DNA of 25,357 bases. It comes from a virus. Position 1 is the stretch's first letter. Every line of letters starts with the position of its first letter. The notes beneath the pieces are model-generated. The model was not told the origin of the DNA. It did no database searches and saw nothing but the letters and a program-made list of their open reading frames with translations. The DNA lies in IMG/VR virus record IMGVR_UViG_3300035701_000264, positions 1-25,357 of that record. One strand, given 5' to 3'. A program made the position numbers and the translations under genes. Shown piece by piece: positions 1 through 8,700 of the stretch.

Positions 1-1
1 T

Positions 2-466
2 GCGCAGATGTGGATTCACCATGTGATATACGCCTACCCTGATGACGACGGCATTGGTCGGTATGGCGGCCTTGAAGGTACAATTCTTCAGATTTACGGG
101 TGGGAACGCGGACGTGGTCCAAAACCAGGACTAGCAAACACTTTGCAATTGGCGCATCTGACCAAGGGACTCATACCTGTTAGTAACGTAGTTACTAATG
201 ACCAAGTTATCCTTACGTTTGATGTTGGTCATCCATCTCCGGGAGTAACAGTTCGGCGCGTGTTTACTTGGATGGCCACAAGCAAAACGAAAACGGTAAA
301 TCTGCCGTGGTTGCGTGACCTTTATGGGAATTCAATCTCCCCGACGTTTTTGACTGACTCTGTAGGATGGTACGAAGTGACCAATGCATTTGCTAGAGGC
401 GGGCTCATCGGTAAACTGCCAACTGTTCGTGTCAATCCTCTAACAGCAGCCAATCCTTCATGGTGA
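2..466 (+). CDS. C-terminal part of a glycoside-hydrolase-like protein (5' end outside window)
   Basis: The reading frame is open from the left edge, so the internal ATG at 8 is probably not the true start. The peptide around it (AQMW) aligns with residues inside the longer downstream protein (MQMW). The remaining ~150 residues match the C-terminal ~110-140 residues of the gene at 523-2676: shared GPKP, LTxGLxP, VxTNxQVIxTF, RxFTW, LxDxYGN and LTDxVGxYxxTN. This is therefore a tandem paralogue whose catalytic part lies upstream. The segment looks like the accessory beta-domain that follows a clan GH-A barrel; that fold assignment is inferred. Base composition is G+C-rich (33 of 60 bases in 61-120), unlike the phage genes further right. 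A polysaccharide-degrading role is inferred only through the paralogue. Confidence 0.7.
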   Translation, partial: AQMWIHHVIYAYPDDDGIGRYGGLEGTILQIYGWERGRGPKPGLANTLQLAHLTKGLIPVSNVVTNDQVILTFDVGHPSPGVTVRRVFTWMATSKTKTVNLPWLRDLYGNSISPTFLTDSVGWYEVTNAFARGGLIGKLPTVRVNPLTAANPSW

Positions 467-522
467 TTATTATGAACACGTCACAGCTCCATCTAATCCA
501 TAATAGTTGAGATAATTTTTAT

Positions 523-2676
523 ATGAATATAATAAAACGATACCTTGCATATCTTATAATAGTCGCTCTGCTTACCTTTGTTGGTAATGCACAAGCGGTA
601 ATTTACTCTGTGATAACCAACACAGGAACTTTCACCGTGTCAGTGACACTTGACACCACCGAAACCAACGTCCCAATCAATCATATGATTCTCGGATCAA
701 CCCAAACGAACGTAGTGGTTGGTGATGATGGCACAACGCTGTATATTGCTCGCTTTTCGGCATGGACGACGAATGGCGTAACGAATCTGCCGTTTTCTGG
801 CAGAACTCTGTTTGACGCCCAGACCAATAGAGTTTCGTCGTTGACCACCAACAAATCGTATTGGAACGAGTCGCGCGACGCGTCGATGGGCGACTTTAAT
901 CGCTGGTATCCAGGCAACAACCCAACGAATTGGCTGGCAGCAGCGGTTTCGGCCATCAACGGCACGACCGTTCTTTGCTGGCAAAATTCTATGGTGCGAA
1001 CTGGAATGTGTCGGATTGCGAAGCGCGATACAGGTATGTATAAAGCGGGGGAGACTGTAGATTTAATGAGTCAGGACAACTCGGCCTTAACGGTCTACAC
1101 CGTCATTACGGGAAAGTGTCACACTGTTTTTTCTGGTGCTTCCCCCGCGGCAATAACAAATCTTCCCGTTGGTTTTTACTTTGCAGAGAACAGCGATGAT
1201 CGGATCCAGTTTATTGTCTTGCCCGCAAATTATCTTCCGGCGCCATGGTTTATGACAGAAGGCCCGATCGCGGCGGGTGAAGTCGGGACGATGGTTGGTA
1301 TCTTTACCAATATGAACCCGTCAATTCTGCGGATTCATTACGGCCACAATTGGTCAACTCTTCAAACAAATGGTGTTCCTGCTGGCGAAGACCCCGCGAC
1401 GTGGGATTGGAATTACTGTGTTCCTGGTAACTGCGGGCCGCATATGGAAGATTCGATCAACTATCTGCCTAATGGAATTACCAATGCTGGCTCAACCAGA
1501 GAAATCATCCTTCATGCTGAGTCGGCACCCGTCTATTACGCGACGAACACTTGGGCGGAGTTCGCACGCGGTTGGACAAACTATGTCGGCGCGCTGATGA
1601 CTCATTTTAAGACGCTGGCTGACCAAGGCCGGGTTTATCTGGAGATTTTGAATGAGCCGTGGTATGAGACACAACTGAACTCGCCCAATCTCAAAGTTCG
1701 GATACCATTCGACGCGACTGGCTGTCCCACAATGGATTGGGGCGACCCTGATTGTGGGCAAGCCTACACCAACTGGCTGAATCGGATTTGCGATCTTGTC
1801 GAGACGACCATGTATGTGAAGGCAGCCCTTAACAGTAATGTTAAAATCTATACTCCCTCAACGGTATCTGCCTATTTAGATCTATTTCGCATGATGGGGA
1901 CGCGGGGTCTGACGAATCGAATGGCGGGCATCTCTTTCCACGACGGCGACCTAGATAATGCCCCCGTTGACTTCTACTACCCGTGGTGGGAAGCCTATAA
2001 ATCTTGGGCGTTTACTCCATATACCACTCATGTAGCTTATGTGCAGGCTATTTCAGCTACTATGGGTACTGTCCCGTTGTTCGTGGATGAAACTGAGTAT
2101 AGTGCCCGGTCAGCGACTCTGGATACCCCTTATAGCAAAGTTCCCACACATCGCTATAATGGGTCGGGCATAGATTGGCATACAGGGGAACAGAGATTGA
2201 TAAAAAATGCACTGATTTTACTTGCCTATAATATGCAGATGTGGAATGGCAATATGAACATTATTGGCTGGCCGAATGAGTCTCCTCCTTACACTGACCT
2301 AGAACAGAGTTGGAATCAGTTCTCTGGATTTGAAGTGGGTCATGGTCCAAAACCACAGACTGGCGCAATATTTATGTTAGCAACATTAACTCGTGGGTTA
2401 AAACCTCTCGATTTTGTAATTACTAATAGACAAGTTATTGTTACATTTAAAGCTCATAATTCAGTTCCAGGAATATCCATTAAACGCATTTTTACTTGGG
2501 CAGCAGAGGGTGAAACACAATCTGTGTCGTTACCATCATTGAAGGATATTTATGGAAATAAATTGTCAACATCAATTCTTACTGACACTGTTGGGGTTTA
2601 TGATATTACAAATTTGGTGGGACGCAGCGGAATTGCTACATATGTTATAGATCCTGTAATTTCTCCTCTTCCGTGA
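523..2676 (+). CDS. Secreted glycoside hydrolase-like protein, probable clan GH-A
   Basis: This 717-residue protein starts with a typical Sec signal peptide: positive MNIIKRY, a hydrophobic core LAYLIIVALLTFVG, and a likely signal peptidase I site after NAQA (residue 25). The catalytic region carries LEILNEPW (N377-E378-P379), the acid/base signature at the end of strand 4 in clan GH-A barrels. It also carries FVDETEYS (E523 or E525), a plausible strand-7 nucleophile 145-147 residues later. This supports a retaining glycosidase acting outside the cytoplasm; family and substrate cannot be named. The C-terminal ~110 residues are shared with the truncated gene upstream. The first ~1650 nt are G+C-rich (35 of 60 bases in 901-960) while parts of the 3' end are AT-rich (15 of 60 in 2401-2460). 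No Shine-Dalgarno precedes the ATG. In a phage it could be a capsule/exopolysaccharide depolymerase or a cargo gene taken from a host. Confidence 0.72.
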   Translation: MNIIKRYLAYLIIVALLTFVGNAQAVIYSVITNTGTFTVSVTLDTTETNVPINHMILGSTQTNVVVGDDGTTLYIARFSAWTTNGVTNLPFSGRTLFDAQTNRVSSLTTNKSYWNESRDASMGDFNRWYPGNNPTNWLAAAVSAINGTTVLCWQNSMVRTGMCRIAKRDTGMYKAGETVDLMSQDNSALTVYTVITGKCHTVFSGASPAAITNLPVGFYFAENSDDRIQFIVLPANYLPAPWFMTEGPIAAGEVGTMVGIFTNMNPSILRIHYGHNWSTLQTNGVPAGEDPATWDWNYCVPGNCGPHMEDSINYLPNGITNAGSTREIILHAESAPVYYATNTWAEFARGWTNYVGALMTHFKTLADQGRVYLEILNEPWYETQLNSPNLKVRIPFDATGCPTMDWGDPDCGQAYTNWLNRICDLVETTMYVKAALNSNVKIYTPSTVSAYLDLFRMMGTRGLTNRMAGISFHDGDLDNAPVDFYYPWWEAYKSWAFTPYTTHVAYVQAISATMGTVPLFVDETEYSARSATLDTPYSKVPTHRYNGSGIDWHTGEQRLIKNALILLAYNMQMWNGNMNIIGWPNESPPYTDLEQSWNQFSGFEVGHGPKPQTGAIFMLATLTRGLKPLDFVITNRQVIVTFKAHNSVPGISIKRIFTWAAEGETQSVSLPSLKDIYGNKLSTSILTDTVGVYDITNLVGRSGIATYVIDPVISPLP

Positions 2677-2720
2677 CATTATTTCATTGCGATAATATAT
2701 CAATTAAAACACATAAAACA

Positions 2721-2731
2721 TTATATTTATA
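2721..2731 (+). promoter_or_regulatory. TTATATTTATA element, 7 nt before the start codon at 2739
   Basis: An 11-base AT-rich element identical to those before 12471 and 15549. No Shine-Dalgarno lies between it and the ATG. It may be a promoter -10-like element giving a very short leader, or an A/U-rich translation element. The role is inferred from position and recurrence only. Confidence 0.35.
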
Positions 2732-2738
2732 GGCATAT

Positions 2739-4820
2739 ATGTCTTTATCATTTAATTCTGAAATCTTCACGGGTTCAATAACAAACTATTGTATTAGCGG
2801 TTCTGTTAGTGGGCCGTTTACTGGTTCAATTAATGGTTTTACTGGCAGTCTTACAAATTTTAATGGTATTATAAGTGGATATATATCAGGAAGTTATGCG
2901 TTATCATCTAGCCAGTTTGTTGTTGAAAAACGAAGAGTATTACAACGAAGTCTTTTAAAGTTTGATTTAACTGAGATTTCCAAGTCTGTTACCACAGCTG
3001 AGATAGCTAATCCTAAATTTATATTAAATTTGAAAACCACGGATGCTTCAGCGTTGCCCCTTACATATAAAATATATTGTTATCCGTTAAAATGGCCATG
3101 GGAGATGGGAAATGGTATATATGCATTTGGTGGAAGTGAGGCGGGTGTAAACTGGGTATTTACAAACTGGCCGGATACTTCAAGTGTGTGGTATCCAAAC
3201 ATTGATACATCATATGTTCCGGATGAGAATTATTTGGATTATCCGTCTACTGCATCATTTATGATGGGCGGTGGTCAGTGGTATTATATTGTACCACCAA
3301 ATTTTATTTTTCCATCGTCAAGTGTTCAAACCACATTTTTTGATACACCAGCTTCTACTTTTGAATCGGTATATTCTTCAAGTTTACAGACTAATTTGAC
3401 TTCTAGTTTTTATAGTATATTAAGTTCAAGTTTGAATTCTGTGCTGACCAATGCCCAATTAACAAACGCGAATATACAAAACTCATATACATTCTTATTA
3501 AATTTAACGGATTCAATTTATAACAATGTAACATCAAGTGTAAATGCAACTACAGATCCATCGTCAAGTCTTGAAGTAAGTGCTAGTGTTTGCTTTTTAT
3601 TAGCACTTTCTTCTAGTTTACAATCATCTTTATATCCGGTGCAATTTTCCAGTTCATTTGCGTCAGCTTCATATTCTTATATTTTAACGATATCAAGCAG
3701 TTTGTCTAGTTCAATATACAGCGAATTATATGCAAAATTAAATCAACTGGGAGCAACAAATTTGTCAAATAGTCTTGTTGCTTTAACTGCATATAATTTC
3801 TACACTAATTACTATAATAGTTTATTTCAAGAATTAAGTACTAGTTCAAATCATTGCTTTGTATTAACATCAAGTCTTTCTCAGTGTGATCCGAAATATG
3901 CGGGAGCATATGCGGAATATTTAAATACTTCTAGTTTACTAGCAGGACTGAAAACTGAATATTTAGGATTTGTATTAGCTGATATATCTCCGTATATATT
4001 GTCTAGTTCCACAGCGGTTTTACAAACACAATTTTCTTCAAGTATTTTTAACGCATTTTCTTCTAGTTTTATGTCATATTTTAACGCGGGTATACAATCG
4101 GTGGAAAATTACACTTATAATCAAACCACTGGTAGCACGCCAAGTTATTATGTGTCTAGTTATTTTTCTTCGTTACAATCATCTAGTTCATTGATATGTT
4201 CACAGAGTTTTGATTATTATCAAAAGTCAGATATAAAGATGGACATAACTAATATTTGTAAGGCTTGGATGGCGGGAGCGGTACAAAATGCGGGTCTTAT
4301 TCTAATAAGTTCAGAAGAAATAGCAAATGGTGATACTAACGGAAAATTAAAATTCTTTTCTAAAGAAACCAATACGATATATACTCCATATATTGATGTT
4401 CAATGGGATGATTCATCATTCTCAACTGGAGAGCTTGCTCCTATAACTTCAAGTGCTGGAATAGCTGTTTCTATTAAGAATTTAAAGAAAGAATATAAGT
4501 TTGGTTCGATGGTTAGATTTGATATATTTTCAAGGGATTTGTATCCAAAAAAATCATTTTCCAGATTACAAACTGTATATTTAGACACAAAATATTTGCC
4601 TACTTCCAGCTATTATGCTATTAAAGATATGGAGAGCGATGAAAATGTTGTAGATTTCGATAATTATAGTAAATTAAGTTGTGATGAAAATGGAAATTAC
4701 TTTAAACTGGATACTACTGGTCTACCTCAAGAAAGATATTATAAGGTTTTGATAAAAGTTGTAACGGATAATTTTACCGAAATATATGATAGTAATGCTA
4801 TATTTAAAATTGTAAGATAA
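2739..4820 (+). CDS. Virion structural protein with DNRLRE-like domain and long Ser-rich insertion
   Basis: The 693-residue protein has three parts. Residues 1-190 include RRVLQRSLLKFDLTEI, the feature of DNRLRE-like beta domains, followed by YPLKWPWEMGNGIYAFGG. Residues ~190-490 are a Ser-rich, Leu/Phe/Tyr-spaced stretch of many SSSL/SSSF units, possibly helical. Residues ~495-693 resume a beta-rich part: MDITNICKAWMAG, GKLKFFSKETNTIYTPYIDV and a C-terminus ending in AIFKIVR. From memory, the flanking parts resemble structural proteins of marine T4-like phages, where they lie closer together; this was not checked. Its stop overlaps the next start (TAATG), suggesting translational coupling. 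It is probably part of the tail or a fibre; no enzyme motif is visible. The start at 2739 follows a TTATATTTATA element. Confidence 0.65.
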   Translation: MSLSFNSEIFTGSITNYCISGSVSGPFTGSINGFTGSLTNFNGIISGYISGSYALSSSQFVVEKRRVLQRSLLKFDLTEISKSVTTAEIANPKFILNLKTTDASALPLTYKIYCYPLKWPWEMGNGIYAFGGSEAGVNWVFTNWPDTSSVWYPNIDTSYVPDENYLDYPSTASFMMGGGQWYYIVPPNFIFPSSSVQTTFFDTPASTFESVYSSSLQTNLTSSFYSILSSSLNSVLTNAQLTNANIQNSYTFLLNLTDSIYNNVTSSVNATTDPSSSLEVSASVCFLLALSSSLQSSLYPVQFSSSFASASYSYILTISSSLSSSIYSELYAKLNQLGATNLSNSLVALTAYNFYTNYYNSLFQELSTSSNHCFVLTSSLSQCDPKYAGAYAEYLNTSSLLAGLKTEYLGFVLADISPYILSSSTAVLQTQFSSSIFNAFSSSFMSYFNAGIQSVENYTYNQTTGSTPSYYVSSYFSSLQSSSSLICSQSFDYYQKSDIKMDITNICKAWMAGAVQNAGLILISSEEIANGDTNGKLKFFSKETNTIYTPYIDVQWDDSSFSTGELAPITSSAGIAVSIKNLKKEYKFGSMVRFDIFSRDLYPKKSFSRLQTVYLDTKYLPTSSYYAIKDMESDENVVDFDNYSKLSCDENGNYFKLDTTGLPQERYYKVLIKVVTDNFTEIYDSNAIFKIVR

Positions 4821-5743
4821 TGAGCGACAACTTAAATAAATTTAATGTAGATATATCAAGTTTCAGAAATGATTCTTTGATTTATGTTTATAGTTTTGAT
4901 TCTGTTGGTAATTTGTTTTTTAAAGATAGTGGTGAAATTTTTAATCAAACCTTTTTGAAGAAAAATAATTTTAATTATTCTTATGATGAAACCAAATTAT
5001 CCCAATTTTATACTTTAGATTTTGAAGAATTTCTTCCTGGAGCAGCATCTGATGCGCCTTCTGTAGATTTTTCTGCGTTGGTAAGTTCTTTAAATGACCA
5101 AGTACAATCATTACAAGATCAACTTTCTGCGGTGGGAATAGATTCTGCTGTAGTAGCTGATTTAATTGCTAATTCTAATAATGCAAGAGATGTTATTATC
5201 TCTTTAAGAATACTTTTGGGTCAAGGTACAACTGAAGCGGATTTTTCTGAAGAATTTCCATATTTACCATTGAACGCTCCTGCGCCGGCAACGGGTTCGA
5301 GAGAACCAATTGTATTTCCCACAGGATCGGCGCAGATTTCTGCTAGTAATCCATTAGCCATATTCGATTTGAATTCAGATTTCATATTGGATAAAAAAGA
5401 AATTAAGAATATACAGCAGCAATATAAGATAGGAAATCCTGTTTTATTGGACACTTTAAAAAGGAAAGACAATACACTTCCGCTTTCCAAGACTGATTTA
5501 CAGTTTATTATTGACACATTTTACAGAAATGTAGCAAAAATAGAGACAAAAACATCATTGTTATCAAAATTTGATGTGGATGGTAATTTTATGTTGAGTA
5601 AAAAAGAAATAAAGACATTAAAGAAACAGTATAAGATAGGAAATCCTGTGGTCACTTCTTTTAATACTGATGGCAAGAAAGGCCTTTCTAAAACAGAATT
5701 ACTTACTCTTGAAAGGGCTATATTAACCCCTCCGTCATCATAA
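4820..5743 (+). CDS. Putative virion-associated protein with degenerate EF-hand loops
   Basis: A 307-residue protein whose start overlaps the preceding stop by one base. The N-terminal ~85 residues are unrecognised. Residues ~90-113 (FSALVSSLNDQVQSLQDQL) look like a short coiled coil, possibly for oligomerisation. A proline/alanine-rich linker follows. The C-terminal third holds three EF-hand-like loops starting at D183 (D-x-N-x-D-x-x-x-D-x-x-E), D252 (D-x-D-x-N-x-x-x-S-x-x-E) and N282 (N-x-D-x-K-x-x-x-S-x-x-E). The segment after loops 1 and 2 is duplicated: KKEIKNIQQQYKIGNPV and KKEIKTLKKQYKIGNPV, 69 residues apart. Loop 1 lacks the usual glycine at position 6 but has good acidic positions, and loop 3 is weak. 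Calcium binding is likely for at least one loop. Context places the protein in the virion. The family is not recognised. Confidence 0.6.
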   Translation: MSDNLNKFNVDISSFRNDSLIYVYSFDSVGNLFFKDSGEIFNQTFLKKNNFNYSYDETKLSQFYTLDFEEFLPGAASDAPSVDFSALVSSLNDQVQSLQDQLSAVGIDSAVVADLIANSNNARDVIISLRILLGQGTTEADFSEEFPYLPLNAPAPATGSREPIVFPTGSAQISASNPLAIFDLNSDFILDKKEIKNIQQQYKIGNPVLLDTLKRKDNTLPLSKTDLQFIIDTFYRNVAKIETKTSLLSKFDVDGNFMLSKKEIKTLKKQYKIGNPVVTSFNTDGKKGLSKTELLTLERAILTPPSS

Positions 5744-5778
5744 AAGTTTATAATATTTGATATATATTACTGGCCGTT

Positions 5779-8700
5779 ATGTTACCATTTAATATATTAG
5801 AAGAAAAAGCAAATCAAGTCAACAAAATTAGTTATTTGTCTGCACTTGAAAGTTCTACGGTTTTGCTTAGCGATACCAACGAATTGTTTTTTGGAAATGA
5901 TGAAAATAGTAAAATTTATTTTGGCTTATTTAACAATAAGCAAGAAAAGATTTCATTTTCAATCATAACCGGTTCACACATACCACAAAATGTTCAATAC
6001 AGATATGAAGATATAGATGGAAATATTTTCATAGATCAATTTTCTTATTACAAAAATAATTTTATACAAGACAAAGAAAAAAATCTTTTGATTGATATAA
6101 GTGAATCAATTAAAAGTGCTGGCAATACATCTTCTGATGTTTTCTATGTTTTGATAGATCCTATTATTGATTTATTTTCTTTTAGTTCTTCACTTTTAAT
6201 AAAGGAAATAAGTAATTCTAGAAAAGAAATCAAATTGGTTAAAAACTTTTCTCAAGAAAATGTAAATAGTACCGTTACACTTTCCGTTGAGGGTGAACAG
6301 ATTTATCTAAATGGTTCTACTGAGGTCAATCTATTAAAAGGAATTGTATATAATATAAATGTATTAGTTCCAACTGATAATTTTGAGAAAATTGCTTTTA
6401 GTTTGACTCCTGATGGTGCGTTGTTTGTTGGTGGTGTCGCATACACAAAAAATATATTATACAAAACATCAAGAGGACAAATTGTATTAGATGCAACCGA
6501 TGAAAGTTTTCCATCCGTTTTATATGTTTACAATAACACCTTTACCAATTCTGGTGTAAAAATTAATTTCTTGGATAAGATAGATGATGCGGTTCTAAAA
6601 TTAAACACTGAATTTTTAGCATTAGACGCGAAAAACTTTTTATACAAAAGAATCTATCCATCTATGGATTATTATTTGTCTTCGTTTAATTCTAATAGAG
6701 CATTAAATACTGCCAAAAAAGAAAATGCAGAAAAATTAAACTCATTGTATACTTTATTTAATTTAAAAAGTGAAAATCAGTTGTTTGATTTGATTAATAC
6801 GATATATTACGGAGAATCATTTTTTGATAATAAACTAAGAAAGCAAATAAAATTTACTGGCATCAAAGAATACATCCTGAATCATATAAAATTTAATTAT
6901 GAATTTATAGGTGATTATGCTGAATTATCCTCTCAAATAAACGCAATAAATGTATATACTGTAGATAAATGGCTGTTGTTAATCAACCCCAATGCAACGC
7001 AAACATATTCGGATATAAAATTATACTCTGATAGTTTGTCTTTTTTAACAAATTTATTTAATAACTTTTTATTGCTATCGCAGATTTTTCTTAAAGCGGA
7101 CTATATAGAAAAATTTCATTCTCCATTGAAAACCGCGCTTCATTTTGATGAAGAAAATATGGCATTGTTGTTGAATTCTAGGGTGGATTATTCAGATCCG
7201 GCCAATTTGGAATATGTTGTAAAGCTTAAAGATCCTCTATCAGATGCTTATGATGTTGGTACAGTTTGTGGCGCAGTTAATATTTCTATTGAACCATTTT
7301 TTCAAAAAATTAATTATGCACAGTTAATTCAAAAGAAGGGTATAAGATTATCTGGACCAAATTTTTCAATAAATATAAGTGATAAAACATCTCTTGATAA
7401 AGTTACAAAATATTACACGGCAGAAGAACTAAATGCTGATTATAATGTAAATAATGAAATTTTATTATCAAAAAACATAAAACAATTTAACATAGACTAT
7501 ACAGATTTTTCCAATTTTGTTGTGTTTTCTTCTGCGCATATTCGTGTTAAAATATTTGAAAATAAGATAATTAAATTAACATTGTTGGAACAAGATATTT
7601 TAGATTTGGCTAAAGCGGGAAATATCCCACCAATTTATACTCAAGCAGATGGTTACAATAATACAATACAATTGAATGTGTATGGCGACAAGTTAGAGCA
7701 AAAGAATGATATTATTAATTCATTTGATTTTTATGAGTCATATCTTTACGAACAATATATTGCTGGGAATTTTGTTTATGACATAAATACCAAAAAATTT
7801 ATTGAGCCAGCTGATGTTGGATTATCTAATCCAAGGATATCAAATTATATAGATGAATTAGAAACAAATGCAATACAATACGATAGACAAAATCGAGACA
7901 GTTTAATCAGTAATACTCCAGAGTTTATTTCTGCAAATTCTGATAATGATGAATATTTGAAGTTTTTAAGTATGGTTGGTCATCATTTTGATAACATTTA
8001 TCTTTATATTGCAAATTTTAATTTATACAGAGAAATTGGAAGTAATATAGACGATGGTTTGAGCCGTGGATTGTTAAATAACATTCTAAATTCGTTTGGC
8101 TTTAAAATTCCTCCAAGTCTTTCTGGAAATAGTGATGAAGCAGATATTACAAATACATATTTGTCAAATACATACAATTCTGGATCTTACGAGTTTTCGT
8201 TGGATGATAGAACTAAAATAATCTGGAAAAGAATATTAACTAATCTTCCTGTTATATACAAATCAAAAGGTACCCAAGAGGCTATAAAATACATTTTGTC
8301 TTGTTATGGTGTTCCAAGGAATTTGATACAAATAAAAGAATTTGGCGGTGGTTATAATAGGCCTATTATTGAATCGTGGAATGATGTATCTACAAATGTT
8401 TATTTGTTGGAATTTACGGGCAGCAACGATGAATATGTAAAGATAAAAGACATTATACCTCATAAATCGGTTGATTTTAAATTCTGGCTTAATACAAGTA
8501 ATTATAGTGATAAATCTATTGTTCAGTTGTTATCTAGATATAATGTTAGTGGTGATCAAGTATTTTCTTTGGGCATTATAAAGGAAAAAGAAACACTGGG
8601 ACGGGTTTATGTTATATTTAAATTAGGAGGGGATGAGTTTAAATATGTAACCGATCAATTTTATTTACTTTCCGACGACATAATTGGAGTATTATTTAGA

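Larger units (their letters stand above)
2..2676. other. G+C-rich cassette of two tandem glycoside-hydrolase-like genes
   Basis: Codon third positions and overall G+C are clearly higher here than from 2680 on, where most 60-base lines are near 25-35 percent G+C. The change is gradual across the last ~500 nt of the second gene. A gradual shift inside one intact reading frame argues for an acquired and partly ameliorated or recombined cassette rather than a contig misjoin. The left boundary lies outside the window. Confidence 0.55.

Noticed and set aside
681-984. Two antisense open frames within the glycoside hydrolase gene
   Set aside because: They arise from the higher G+C there, which lowers stop frequency. 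The + strand frame has a signal peptide and catalytic motifs.
2-2676. Left part being host chromosome joined by misassembly
   Set aside because: Composition changes gradually within one intact frame, and the next gene follows at normal phage spacing. It remains possible and is listed as a check.
2721-2731. Reading TTATATTTATA as a T4 late promoter on the minus strand (its complement contains TATAAATA)
   Set aside because: No minus-strand gene lies to the left of any of the three copies, and all are placed consistently before + strand starts.
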